Assembly: GCA_003280225.1 (NCBI GenBank)
Contig: QCFO01000006.1
Coordinates: forward strand, 1 to 64,000
Length of the DNA: 64,000 nucleotides
From: Prochlorococcus sp. AG-363-K07
GTDB lineage: Bacteria; Cyanobacteriota; Cyanobacteriia; PCC-6307; Cyanobiaceae
Direction: 5' to 3'
Shown here: positions 7,877-17,865 of the stretch, piece after piece
How the letters are laid out: the number at the start of each line of letters is the position of its first letter
How positions within the stretch are numbered: the stretch's first letter is position 1
Notes under the pieces: model-generated
Database searches by the model: none
The model's input: the letters and a program-made list of their open reading frames with translations, nothing else
What the model was told of the DNA's origin: nothing
Made by a program: the position numbers and the translations under genes

Positions 7877-10800
7877 TTAAGTCTCTTCCAAGCTAACAAG
7901 TTCACGTAATTCACTAACCCCAAGACTACCTAACCAATCTTCGCCTGAGCCAATAATATCTTCTGCAAGTCTGGATTTTTGTCGAATCATTTGATCTATT
8001 TTTTCTTCTACTGAACCACTTGTCACAAATTTGTGAACCATAACTCTATTTTCTTGTCCAATTCGATAAGCACGATCTGTCGCCTGATTTTCTACAGCAG
8101 GATTCCACCATCTATCAATATGAAAGACATGATTAGCGCGTGTGAGATTGAGTCCTACACCACCTGCTTTAAGTGATAACAAAAAGATTTGTGGCCCTCG
8201 TGGATCTTCTTGGAAACGATCAACCATTGCTTGACGCTCCTTTTTAGTTGTACTTCCATGTAGGAATGGAATCTCACAATGCCATCTTAGTTGTAGGTAT
8301 GCTTGTAAAAGATGGCCCCACTCTGCAAATTGTGTAAAAAGAAGCGCTCTATCTCCCGCATCGATCACTTCTTCTAATATTTCTTCTAGTCTTTGAAGCT
8401 TGGCAGATCGTTCGAGAAAATCCTCTTTGACACTTTTTTCTTTCAGAACAAGAGCAGGGTGGTTACATATTTGCTTGAGGCGAGTTAGTAGGCCCAGAAC
8501 TTTGCCATGCCGTTGTCCCCTAGGGGATTTAGCGATTGCATCTAGGGTCTCTTCAACAATTTTATGATAGAGATTCTGTTGTTCTTTACTGAGTCCTACC
8601 CATTCTCTTAGTTCAACTTTTTCTGGAAGATCGGAGATGATTGCTTTATCCGTTTTAAGTCTCCTCAGGATAAAAGGACTAACGCGAGCTTTGAGATCTC
8701 GTAGTGAGGAGATGTCTCCATATCGTTCGATCGGAAGTCGGTATCGTTGATGAAAGAATTCTTCTTCGCCAAGAACTTTGGGATTTAAAAAATCCATTAA
8801 AGCCCATAGTTCACTCACCCGATTCTCAACAGGTGTTCCAGTTAAGGCAATGCGAAACTTGTTGGCTTTATTGGCTCTAGCTATGTCACGTGTTGCTTTG
8901 CTTTGCTTTGCATTTGGGTTTTTAATTGCTTGTGCTTCATCGATGACGATGCCTTGCCAGTTAATGCTTTCTAGCAGTTCGCAATCTCTTTGCATTAGTC
9001 CATAGCTAGTCAAAAGGAGGTCGATGTTTTTGATTACTTTTGTAAGTTCTTCAATTGTGGAAGGTCGTTTAGGCCCGTAATGTTCATAAACTTGTAAATC
9101 AGGAGTAAAGGAAAGCGCTTCTCGTTTCCAATTGGTTAGTACTGAAGTTGGTGCAATAAGTAAGACTGGTTGTTTTAATTCTTGTTCAATTTTCAGATGT
9201 TGAAGAAAAGCAAGTAATTGAATAGTTTTTCCTAGACCCATATCATCAGCGAGACAAGCCCCCTGATCAAATCTGTGCAGGAATGCCAACCATCCCAAAC
9301 CTTTTTCTTGATAAGGTCTAAGTTGCCCTACAAAGCCATCAGGAGCTGGTAAAGGGTCAGGAGCTTTTTGTTGATGGTATTGTTCTAGAACACCTTGAAG
9401 CTTCGGTCCTGCGATAAAGCGATGGACTGGAAGTTTCATTAGTGTGTTCCCTTCTGTGGCTGTTAACCTCAACGCGTCATCAAGACTGAGTTCAGGATTT
9501 GAACTACAGAAGTGTTCAGCATTTTTTAGATCGTTTGGTCTTAATTGAATCCAGGCACCTTTGTGATTTACGAGGGGACTTCGCTTGTCAGCTAACTGCT
9601 CTAGTTCACGTAGTGTCAACGTAACTCCTCCAATCATTAGCTCCCAGTTCCAGCTCAGGCTTTCTCCAAGTGTGAAGCTTTGAGAGGCTTTAGAAATTTC
9701 TGCCTGGATTGAGAGGCCAAGACGGCTAGCTAATCCGCCTGACAGACTTGGTGGGAGTTCGACTCCTACGCCAACGTCGCGGAGTTGAGTAGCTGCAGTT
9801 CGCACAATTACGAAAGCTTCTGCAGGTGTTAACTTCATTGATTTAGGTGTTGCGCTATCAAGACCTCTGGCTAAAGGTTCAAAAACTGTTAATGCTCGTC
9901 CTAATCCTTCTAAAAGAATCTCACCAGGATGTTCAACTCTGATTTCACCAAGTTGTAGAAACTCTGCTCCTGTAGCCCAGGCTGATGAGGCAGGTACTTT
10001 TAGGGTTGGATCTGCTTCTGCCTGTAATGCGAAGCGTAATTCCCATAGATCTTCTCCTTGGAGTGGGGTAAATAATTCAAGACATGCTCGGGCAGGAGCT
10101 ACATTGCCAGTGACACCTTCTCGCCAATGAGAACTAGCTGTTGCCAGACGTTGGACTTCTTCATCTGTAAGAGTGATGATTCCACTCTCAGAGCCAAGAG
10201 CTTCCTGCCAAGAGGATAGTAAGGGATCCAGGTCATTGAAATCTGCTGTAAATCCTTTACGCAATTGAGCATCTACGAGTTCTTCTAAAAGGTTGGCTAC
10301 ACGTAGGCGACCACTACGTGGCCTGCATGATGCGACAGGATTAGCTGCTCGCATTGCCTCTGGTCTTAAGCGAGTTGTTCGATTACTTCTGATTCCTGTT
10401 GGCTCTCGCCATGGTAGAGCGCATGTAGCTACAAGTGGAAGCCTAGCTGCTAGTTCTTCTAACCGTTGCCGATCATCTTCTCGGTTTAAAAGAGGAACCC
10501 ACCTTGCTCTATGGGGGTAGCCTTCTCCTTTACTAAATTCAACTTGTGGTAGCCAACGTCCACGGGTAATGACACTTAAAGACCATCTCTGCAGATGACT
10601 CCACCATCGCAGCTCTTCTCCGAGATCAGGGTGATCTCCTGACAACGGTAGTTTGGACAACCATTTTGCAGCAGCAGCTGGTTCTATTGCTAGTCCTTGT
10701 ACTTGCCAAGGCCACCATTCAAATTTATTTGGAATAGGCTCTCCAGCTTGAAGAGGGAGACCAGTCCAACTGACTTGATTTGTTTTTGTTTCTAGTGATT

Positions 10801-11080
10801 TGTTTTTAGAAAGCTTGCCACATTTTTTAGGTTTAATTGCTCTGCTAGGAAGAGTGAGGCAAGCCGTTGCGTCTATAATGCCCTCTGGTAATAAATCCTT
10901 GTCATTCAGCCAGTCACGAAGATCCTCTGGCTTAAGAGAAAAGGGATGTTGAGCTGGAGTGTCATCAGGGCCATCAGGTGAAGCCACACGCCAATTATCT
11001 GCCCACACAAGAAGCGCTGGGCGACCAGAACTGGTCGGAGTACGAATGGCTGGAAGCCAGGTAGCGTGCAGCAGGCTCAT
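7877..11080 (-). CDS. SNF2-family DNA helicase/ATPase
   Basis: A 1067-residue protein. The N-terminal half (about 1-560) resembles the region seen ahead of the ATPase in bacterial SNF2 proteins. The C-terminal half is the motor: ADDMGLGKTIQLLAFL (Walker A, about residue 610), IDEAQAIKN (Walker B with DEAQ), ALTGTPVENR (motif III), then SLKAGGVGLNLTRANHVFH and DRAYRIGQ in the second RecA lobe. SNF2 enzymes translocate on double-stranded DNA; bacterial members are linked to transcription recycling or repair. It is the first gene of an operon with the SWIM and MEKHLA genes, transcribed divergently from alaS. Confidence 0.95.
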   Translation of the reverse strand: MSLLHATWLPAIRTPTSSGRPALLVWADNWRVASPDGPDDTPAQHPFSLKPEDLRDWLNDKDLLPEGIIDATACLTLPSRAIKPKKCGKLSKNKSLETKTNQVSWTGLPLQAGEPIPNKFEWWPWQVQGLAIEPAAAAKWLSKLPLSGDHPDLGEELRWWSHLQRWSLSVITRGRWLPQVEFSKGEGYPHRARWVPLLNREDDRQRLEELAARLPLVATCALPWREPTGIRSNRTTRLRPEAMRAANPVASCRPRSGRLRVANLLEELVDAQLRKGFTADFNDLDPLLSSWQEALGSESGIITLTDEEVQRLATASSHWREGVTGNVAPARACLELFTPLQGEDLWELRFALQAEADPTLKVPASSAWATGAEFLQLGEIRVEHPGEILLEGLGRALTVFEPLARGLDSATPKSMKLTPAEAFVIVRTAATQLRDVGVGVELPPSLSGGLASRLGLSIQAEISKASQSFTLGESLSWNWELMIGGVTLTLRELEQLADKRSPLVNHKGAWIQLRPNDLKNAEHFCSSNPELSLDDALRLTATEGNTLMKLPVHRFIAGPKLQGVLEQYHQQKAPDPLPAPDGFVGQLRPYQEKGLGWLAFLHRFDQGACLADDMGLGKTIQLLAFLQHLKIEQELKQPVLLIAPTSVLTNWKREALSFTPDLQVYEHYGPKRPSTIEELTKVIKNIDLLLTSYGLMQRDCELLESINWQGIVIDEAQAIKNPNAKQSKATRDIARANKANKFRIALTGTPVENRVSELWALMDFLNPKVLGEEEFFHQRYRLPIERYGDISSLRDLKARVSPFILRRLKTDKAIISDLPEKVELREWVGLSKEQQNLYHKIVEETLDAIAKSPRGQRHGKVLGLLTRLKQICNHPALVLKEKSVKEDFLERSAKLQRLEEILEEVIDAGDRALLFTQFAEWGHLLQAYLQLRWHCEIPFLHGSTTKKERQAMVDRFQEDPRGPQIFLLSLKAGGVGLNLTRANHVFHIDRWWNPAVENQATDRAYRIGQENRVMVHKFVTSGSVEEKIDQMIRQKSRLAEDIIGSGEDWLGSLGVSELRELVSLEET

Positions 11081-11422
11081 GGCCGCGACGCGGAAGTCAT
11101 GACTGGAGTTCCTTTAAGTTGAGTCCACTTTTTAAGAAGTAGCAACAACCACCAGAGCGGTTCCATTATTAATGATGCCAGGTCATTGACTTTCTAGGTC
11201 GTTCATTGAAGGTTTATTTCTGGATAGTCTTACTGATGAGGCTTTGATCATTCTTCCGATCAGATCAATTAATAGAGTTTTAATTCTCTTTTATAAGCCA
11301 TTACATAAGGATTTTATAGTTCCCCTCACTTTTTTTAGGGACTAAATGAGATGATACATAGAGCTTAGAAGCTTTCTGAGCAACCTTGATTGTCAGACTG
11401 TTATTACATCCCCATTTGTGCT
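11081..11422. other. Divergent intergenic region between the SNF2 gene and alaS
   Basis: This 342-base stretch separates two divergent genes and must hold promoters for both. I see no tRNA, no convincing ORF and no strong hairpin followed by a T tract. The segment 11320-11345 has a T7 run followed by AGGGACTAAA. No T-box-like leader for alaS is recognisable. Confidence 0.5.
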
Positions 11423-14080
11423 ATGGCTGAAGCATCATCGCCAAACCCTATGTCTGGAGAGCAGATCAGAAATGCATTTTTAACTTTTTTTGCTGACAGA
11501 GGCCATCAAGTTTTGTCTAGTGCTTCTTTAGTACCTGATGATCCCACTGTTCTTCTAACTATTGCTGGCATGCTGCCATTTAAGCCAGTGTTTTTGGGAC
11601 AACAAACTCGTCCAGCTGCAAGGGCTACCTCTAGTCAGAAATGCATTCGCACTAATGATATCGAAAACGTCGGAAGAACAGCAAGACATCAAACATTTTT
11701 TGAGATGCTTGGGAACTTTTCTTTTGGAGATTATTTTAAGAAAGAAGCCATTTATTGGGCTTGGGAGCTCAGTACTGATGTTTTTGGTTTAGATCCACAG
11801 AATCTTGTAGTTAGTGTTTTTAAAGATGATGATGAGGCTGAGGAGATATGGCGAGAGGAGGTTGGAGTGAAGCCAGAGCGAATTATTCGTATGGGTAAAA
11901 AAGATAATTTTTGGAGTTCAGGTCCTACAGGCCCATGTGGGCCATGTTCTGAACTCTATTATGACTTTCATCCTGAATTAGGCGATAAATATATTGATTT
12001 AGAAGACGATACTCGTTTTATAGAATTTTATAATCTGGTTTTTATGCAATACAATCGTGATGATTCAGGTTCCCTGACACCACTAGCAAATTGTAATATT
12101 GATACTGGTATGGGGCTTGAGAGAATGGCTCAAATTTTGCAAAGAGTTCCTAATAATTATGAAACTGATCTGATTTTCCCTTTACTTAAAAAAGGAGCCG
12201 AATTAGCGAATGTCAACTATAATTTATCAGATAATAAGACAAGAATATCTTTAAAAGTAATTGCTGATCATGTACGAGCAGTGACACATTTAATTTGTGA
12301 TGGCGTTAAGCCTAGTAATTTAGGTAGAGGATATGTCTTAAGAAGGCTACTTCGTAGAGCTATTCGTCATGGACGATTGATTGGAATCCGGAAGCCTTTT
12401 CTTGTTGATATAGGTGCTATCGCTATTGAGATGATGCAATCGGCGTATCCACAACTATTAGATCGGCGTGATGTGATTTTTAAAGAGATGCAAAGCGAAG
12501 AAAGTCGCTTTTTAGAAACTCTTGGACGAGGTGAAAAGCTTTTAAGTGATTTACTTCTAAGGGGAAAAGCTAATATTACTGGTGATAAAGCATTTGAGTT
12601 GTACGATACATACGGGTTCCCATTAGAACTGACTCAGGAGATAGCAGAAGAACATAATTTAAGTGTTGATTTAGAAGGGTTCGAAAATGCAATGCTCAAA
12701 CAGCGTCAACGGGCAAAAGCGGCAAGTGTCACTGTTGATCTGACTGTTCAAGATGCGATTGAGAGAATAGCTACTAAAGCCCCTGCAACTAGTTTCTTGG
12801 GTTATGAGAGTTTAGATCATTCCAGTAGACTTATAGGATTAGTGACCAATGGACAGATAGTTCAACAAGCTTGTGAGGGAGATTATATTCAGATTATTTT
12901 GGATGAAACTGTTTTTTATGCAGAAGCAGGTGGTCAAATAGGTGATTGTGGTTTATTGACAGATAAAAATAATCAGGATCTTTTAGTTCGCATAGATAAG
13001 GTAACTAGGATTCAGGATGTCTTTGTTCATGTAGGTTGTATTCAAAAAGGGGCATTAAAAGTAGGTGATTTAGTTACTGCTCGGGTTGATTCAGTTGCTC
13101 GTCGAAGAGCTCAAACTCATCATACAGCTACTCACCTTTTACAAGCTGCACTTAAGAATGTAGTTCAATCAGATATATCGCAGGCTGGTTCATTAGTTGA
13201 TTTTGATCGTCTGCGTTTTGATTTTAATTCTCCTAGGCCAATCACTCAAAATGAATTAGATGAAATTGAAAAACTAATTAATTTATGGATCGCAGACGCC
13301 CATCATTTAAATATTAGTGAGATGGGTATAGAACAAGCCAGAAGGGCTGGTGCTGTAGCTATGTTTGGTGAGAAGTATGGTGAGACAGTCCGAGTCGTTG
13401 ATGTACCAGGAGTCTCTATGGAATTATGTGGTGGAACACATGTTGCAAATACAGTTGAGATAGGTCTTTTTAAGATTATTTCTGAAAGTGGTATTGCAGC
13501 AGGTATTCGTCGCATAGAGGCAGTTGCAGGTCAGGCAGTTTTGGAATATTTAAATGAACGAGATTTTGTGGTTAGGAGCCTAAGTGAGCAATTTAAGACT
13601 CAGCCATCTGACCTCTTGGATCGGATTAAGACTCTTCAAAGTGACTTAAAATTGAAAACCAAAGCTTTGTCTACAGCAAGTGAGGAACTAGCGGTTGCTA
13701 AGGTCACTACTTTTTTGAATCAAGTGACTATTTTTTCGAATAGTAAGCTTCTTGTAAAACGACTGGATGGAGTCGATGGTTCGGCTTTGCAACTGGCAGC
13801 TACTAATCTTGTAGATCAATTAGGTCAGAATTCGGCAGTCATTTTAGGTGGTCTTCCTGATGTAGATAATTTAACCAAGGTTGTTTTAGTGGCTGCGTTT
13901 GGTTCAGAGATAATTGCTACTGGTTTACAAGCAGGACAGTTTATTGGAAAAATAGCTAAACGTTGTGGAGGAGGTGGTGGTGGGAGGCCTAATTTAGCTC
14001 AGGCTGGAGGTCGTGATGGGAAGGCACTTAACCCTGCACTAGCATTTGCGTTAGAGGAATTGAAATCGTCTTTGACATGA
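11423..14080 (+). CDS. alaS: Alanyl-tRNA synthetase
   Basis: AlaS charges tRNA-Ala. I place the start at ATG 11423 (885 residues), because the longer frame opens with TTG at 11390 and adds 11 residues that do not look conserved. Domains in order: class II aminoacylation core (GQQTRPAARATSSQKCIR; FFEMLGNFSFGDYF), tRNA-binding region, editing domain with HHTATH and a zinc-type SMELCGGTHVAN, and a C-terminal DHHA1-like domain with RCGGGGGGRPNLAQAGG. All catalytic and editing signatures are present and the length is normal. It converges on speA with a gap of only 4 bases. Confidence 0.97.
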   Translation: MAEASSPNPMSGEQIRNAFLTFFADRGHQVLSSASLVPDDPTVLLTIAGMLPFKPVFLGQQTRPAARATSSQKCIRTNDIENVGRTARHQTFFEMLGNFSFGDYFKKEAIYWAWELSTDVFGLDPQNLVVSVFKDDDEAEEIWREEVGVKPERIIRMGKKDNFWSSGPTGPCGPCSELYYDFHPELGDKYIDLEDDTRFIEFYNLVFMQYNRDDSGSLTPLANCNIDTGMGLERMAQILQRVPNNYETDLIFPLLKKGAELANVNYNLSDNKTRISLKVIADHVRAVTHLICDGVKPSNLGRGYVLRRLLRRAIRHGRLIGIRKPFLVDIGAIAIEMMQSAYPQLLDRRDVIFKEMQSEESRFLETLGRGEKLLSDLLLRGKANITGDKAFELYDTYGFPLELTQEIAEEHNLSVDLEGFENAMLKQRQRAKAASVTVDLTVQDAIERIATKAPATSFLGYESLDHSSRLIGLVTNGQIVQQACEGDYIQIILDETVFYAEAGGQIGDCGLLTDKNNQDLLVRIDKVTRIQDVFVHVGCIQKGALKVGDLVTARVDSVARRRAQTHHTATHLLQAALKNVVQSDISQAGSLVDFDRLRFDFNSPRPITQNELDEIEKLINLWIADAHHLNISEMGIEQARRAGAVAMFGEKYGETVRVVDVPGVSMELCGGTHVANTVEIGLFKIISESGIAAGIRRIEAVAGQAVLEYLNERDFVVRSLSEQFKTQPSDLLDRIKTLQSDLKLKTKALSTASEELAVAKVTTFLNQVTIFSNSKLLVKRLDGVDGSALQLAATNLVDQLGQNSAVILGGLPDVDNLTKVVLVAAFGSEIIATGLQAGQFIGKIAKRCGGGGGGRPNLAQAGGRDGKALNPALAFALEELKSSLT

Positions 14081-14084
14081 TGAC

Positions 14085-16061
14085 TTATGTATGTAGATAT
14101 GTGCTCTGACGTAGACTCGTTTCGAGGTGATCCATTAGTCGCTGTGCATCACTAATTTTTAAGTAACCTCGTTCAATAGCCTCTTCACTTGCAATGCGAA
14201 CTCGCTCAAGTAATTCTTCAGGATCATGCTGCATTGCTTCCAGAACTTCTGATTTAGTACTTCCACGCACTACATGCTCGATTTTGTATCCTCCATTATC
14301 AGTCAAGCGAAGATGAACTGAATTTGTGTTGCCAAAGAGATTGTGCAGGTTCCCCATTACTTCTTGATATGCTCCTCCAAGGAATAGACCAATGAAGTAA
14401 TTTTCATTAGATTTGATGTCATGCAGTTCAAGCAATGATTTTGTTTGGCCATTATCGATGAATCGGTCTAGCTTTCCGTCTGAATCACATGTCAGATCTG
14501 CAAAATGTCCTAGTTGATTAGGTTGTTCGGTTAATCTATGTATTGGCATAATTGGAAAGAGTTGATCTATGGCCCATGTATCTGGTGCGGAACGAAATAC
14601 TGAAAGATTTGCGTAATAGGTTGCTGAAAGGGTAGATCGTAATCTTTTGAGGTCTTCTGGAACTTTATTTGATTTTGTTAAACCTTTCTCTAGTATATAA
14701 GCACAAGCTGAGGTGAGTTGCTCAGCAATAGCTCTTTCAGAGAGACTAATATAGCCAAGTCTAAATGCAATGAGTGCATCTTCTTTGAATTTAATTGCAT
14801 CATTCCAGGCTTCTTGAAGCTTGGAATGATCTATAGCTGATGCTTTTAGTATTTCTGTAATAGTTTTGAGAGTTTCGCGCAAGTTGTAGACGATTAGTGG
14901 CTCTTTGTCTGTAGCTGGAGGAACATGTGATGATACATCACTCTTTCCCAGTATGTTAAAAACCAGAATTGAAAAGTGACTTACTATGGCTCTACCACTT
15001 TCACTAATGAGAGTAGGCATAGTAGTTTTATTTGCTTTGCAACACTCCTGAATAGTGGCTACAACATCATTTGCGTAATTTTGAAGAGAGTAGTTCGTAG
15101 AAGCTTGTGTGGCGGATTTACTACCGTCATAATCAACACCTAATCCTCCTCCAACATCAAGGTGTCCCATCGGTGCCCCTAATCTACATAGCTCCACGTA
15201 TATCTGCCCAGCTTCCTGCAAGGCATCCTTTAGGATGCCGACATCATTAATTTGACTCCCTAGATGAAAATGCATTAGCCGTAAATCATTTAGTAAATTC
15301 GCAGAACGCAATTTTTCAATCGTTATCAAAATTTCTGGGATTGACAATCCGAACTTTGCATTCTCTCCGATTGAACTACCCCAACGACCAACACTGCGAC
15401 TAGACAGTTTGCTTCTAATTCCAATGATAGGTGCTGCTCCTAATTTTTTACTTGCTTGGATGATTCTTTCTACTTCACCTACTTGTTCAATTACTAATAT
15501 TGGCTTACGGCCTAGTTGACGAGCTAGGATAGTTGTTTCTATATAGCGCTCATCTTTGTAGCCATTGCAGATAAGTAAGGCTTTTGGATCATTTAGGAGC
15601 GAGAGTGCAATCACTAGTTCTGCTTTACTACCAGCTTCTAAGCCAAAATGCCACCGTCGTCCACAAGTCATTAATTCCTCAACTACGTGCCGTTGTTGAT
15701 TGCACTTGATAGGGAAAACTCCTTGATATTTACCGTTATAGTCATATGTTTTGATTGCTTGTTCGAATGCCTTGTGTAGCCGCACAAGCCTGTCTTCTAA
15801 AATATCGTCAAATCTTATAAGAAGTGGTAGTTTCAGGTTGCGCCCCTCTAGTTCTTTTATTAGATCCAGTAGGTCAAGGTTCGCACTTTCTTGTCCTTTC
15901 GGGCTGATATTTATATTTCCACTCTCGTTGATCGAGAAATAGTCTTCTCCCCAACGATGTAATCCATATAAGTTCGAACTATCAGCGATAGTCCAATCGC
16001 TTGCTTCTGAATGGGGCGTGACTTTTGTCAAGGTCAGAATGGCAGGATCAGTGAATTGCAA
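14085..16061 (-). CDS. speA: Biosynthetic arginine decarboxylase
   Basis: A 658-residue PLP enzyme converting arginine to agmatine, the first step of the plant- and bacteria-type polyamine route. The PLP lysine is K119 in GVFPIKCNQQRHVVEEL. Other signatures are LMHFHLGSQI, LDVGGGLGVDYDGS (phosphate binding) and LTCDSDGKLDRF near the C-terminus. The length matches the large SpeA family (about 630-670). It is encoded tail to tail with alaS, 4 bases apart, so the two 3' ends have no room for separate terminators. Confidence 0.96.
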   Translation of the reverse strand: MQFTDPAILTLTKVTPHSEASDWTIADSSNLYGLHRWGEDYFSINESGNINISPKGQESANLDLLDLIKELEGRNLKLPLLIRFDDILEDRLVRLHKAFEQAIKTYDYNGKYQGVFPIKCNQQRHVVEELMTCGRRWHFGLEAGSKAELVIALSLLNDPKALLICNGYKDERYIETTILARQLGRKPILVIEQVGEVERIIQASKKLGAAPIIGIRSKLSSRSVGRWGSSIGENAKFGLSIPEILITIEKLRSANLLNDLRLMHFHLGSQINDVGILKDALQEAGQIYVELCRLGAPMGHLDVGGGLGVDYDGSKSATQASTNYSLQNYANDVVATIQECCKANKTTMPTLISESGRAIVSHFSILVFNILGKSDVSSHVPPATDKEPLIVYNLRETLKTITEILKASAIDHSKLQEAWNDAIKFKEDALIAFRLGYISLSERAIAEQLTSACAYILEKGLTKSNKVPEDLKRLRSTLSATYYANLSVFRSAPDTWAIDQLFPIMPIHRLTEQPNQLGHFADLTCDSDGKLDRFIDNGQTKSLLELHDIKSNENYFIGLFLGGAYQEVMGNLHNLFGNTNSVHLRLTDNGGYKIEHVVRGSTKSEVLEAMQHDPEELLERVRIASEEAIERGYLKISDAQRLMDHLETSLRQSTYLHT

Positions 16062-16178
16062 AAATTGACTTTAGGAGATTGTTGATGTAATCAACTTTTC
16101 TTATAGCTTATGAGGTTTTTGACTTGCCAAGTGGGTAGTCTGCCCATGACGATAGCCTGATGATCTTTTTTTCTTTGC

Positions 16179-16637
16179 ATGACTTCTGAAAGGACATTTA
16201 TTGCCATTAAGCCAGATGGTGTGCAACGCGGTTTGGTCAGCGAAATACTTGGTCGATTTGAGCGGAAAGGGTTTAAATTAGTGGCTCTGAAACAGATTAT
16301 CCCTACTCGTGAGTTGGCCGAAAATCATTATGGAGTGCATCGCGATAGACCGTTTTTTTCTGGTTTGGTTGATTTCATTACAAGTGGCCCTGTGGTGGCA
16401 ATGGTCTGGGAAGGTGATGGTGTAATTGCTAGCGCTCGGAAGCTTATTGGAAGTACAAAGCCTCTTGAGGCTGAACCGGGTACTATTAGAGGGGATTTAG
16501 CTATTAACATTGGCCGTAATGTAATTCACGGATCTGATGGTCCAGAAACAGCAGCTTTTGAGATAGCTCTCTGGTTTGACCCTTCAGAAGTTAATCATTG
16601 GACACCTTCAGATCAAACGTGGCGGGTTGAGGCTTGA
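16179..16637 (+). CDS. ndk: Nucleoside diphosphate kinase
   Basis: A 152-residue enzyme that transfers the gamma phosphate between nucleoside triphosphates and diphosphates. It shows [14 protein letters not shown] at the N-terminus and the active-site phosphohistidine H117 in [20 protein letters not shown]. The length is standard. It is transcribed divergently from speA and convergently with thiO (20-base gap). The start is ATG; all core residues are present. Confidence 0.98.
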   Translation: MTSERTFIAIKPDGVQRGLVSEILGRFERKGFKLVALKQIIPTRELAENHYGVHRDRPFFSGLVDFITSGPVVAMVWEGDGVIASARKLIGSTKPLEAEPGTIRGDLAINIGRNVIHGSDGPETAAFEIALWFDPSEVNHWTPSDQTWRVEA

Positions 16638-16657
16638 TCAATTATTAAAAGTAGTAT

Positions 16658-17770
16658 TTATAACTTTATAAATCGTTTGAGTGTAAATGTATTTAGTAGT
16701 TCTTTTTCATAAAAATTAATTTGTTTCTCTAAAATACATTTACTTAGTAATTCTGCTGTTATTGCTGATAACAGAACGCCGTTGCGGTAGTGCCCTGTAG
16801 CTAGCCATAATCCATTTAATTCAGAAGGACCTAATAAAGGTTTTTTGTCTGGTGTACATGGCCTGAAACCCCACCATTGTTCCATTTGAGGCCAATTATT
16901 AGCTTCAGGTAGGAGTGCTTTTACGCCATGTTTTAGCTTACGTTGACCGCTTGGAGTAAGCCCACTGTTGAAGCCAGCTTCTTTTTCACTGGTTGCTCCA
17001 ACTACGATGAGACCATCTTCTCGAGGTACTAAGTATGTACCTGGTCCAAATAGGATTCTTTGCAGTGCCCCTTTAGGTCCTTGTAAAGAGAACATCTGTC
17101 CTTTTACAGGGAACAGTGGGATTGACTTAAAGATTTGACGACTCCAAGCACCAGAGCATAAGACTGCTTCCCTGTGATAAAGAGTTTCGATTTCTCCATT
17201 TGCATTTCGCATTTTGATTCCCTTTAATTCTTGACAGTTGTGTATTAACTCGAGGACTTCAGCTCCTTCTTGAAAATGCACCCCAAGTTCAACACAGGCT
17301 TTTTCTAAAGCCCTCATCAATCGTCGACGATTATCGATTTGCCCATCTTGTTTGAATAAAAGACCTGCTTCCCAGCCTGAAGCCAGTCCAGGTATTTCAT
17401 GGTCTAGTTCTTTGCGAGTGAGGTTTATACCAAAAGGAGCAGTGGGATATAAATCTCTTTCCAAGTTAGATGCGAAAGGAACTACGATTCCGCAATTTTT
17501 TAGTCCACATTGAATTCCACTATCCGCTTCAATCTGTTCAATCCATTTTGGAATTCTATCAAGACTGAGCTGACAAAGTTTGAGTAAATTTCCTTCAAGT
17601 CCTTCTGCATGGGGAGCAAGCATCCCGGCGGCAACGAAACCAGCAGCTTCGCTTCTACGTCGACTCAGGATTTCAACTTTTCGACCTTGTTTGGCTAATT
17701 CATAAGCTATTGCCAGACCCATTAACCCCCCACCAAGAATGGTCAGTGGCTCTAAGGTCGATGAAGCCAT
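16658..17770 (-). CDS. thiO: FAD-dependent glycine oxidase (ThiO family)
   Basis: A 370-residue flavoprotein of the DAO family. It has a dinucleotide-binding motif at the N-terminus (LTILGGGLMGLAIAYELAKQ, residues 9-28), AAGMLAPHAEG (typical of ThiO), VLCSGAWSRQ in the middle and WWGFRPCTPDKKPLLGP with LATGHYRNGVLL at the end. ThiO oxidises glycine to iminoglycine for the thiazole moiety of thiamin. D-amino-acid dehydrogenase is the alternative label often given to these genes; the PCTPD and GHYRNGVLL blocks favour ThiO. It is not clustered with other thiamin genes here. Confidence 0.85.
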   Translation of the reverse strand: MASSTLEPLTILGGGLMGLAIAYELAKQGRKVEILSRRRSEAAGFVAAGMLAPHAEGLEGNLLKLCQLSLDRIPKWIEQIEADSGIQCGLKNCGIVVPFASNLERDLYPTAPFGINLTRKELDHEIPGLASGWEAGLLFKQDGQIDNRRRLMRALEKACVELGVHFQEGAEVLELIHNCQELKGIKMRNANGEIETLYHREAVLCSGAWSRQIFKSIPLFPVKGQMFSLQGPKGALQRILFGPGTYLVPREDGLIVVGATSEKEAGFNSGLTPSGQRKLKHGVKALLPEANNWPQMEQWWGFRPCTPDKKPLLGPSELNGLWLATGHYRNGVLLSAITAELLSKCILEKQINFYEKELLNTFTLKRFIKL

Positions 17771-17865
17771 GATTGTTGTTTATATGTCTTTTAATGTTTT
17801 AGATTAATTTGTGCTTGGTAGTCGATAGGCTTTTCCATAGGATTTATAAATCTAGGCGCAGATTA

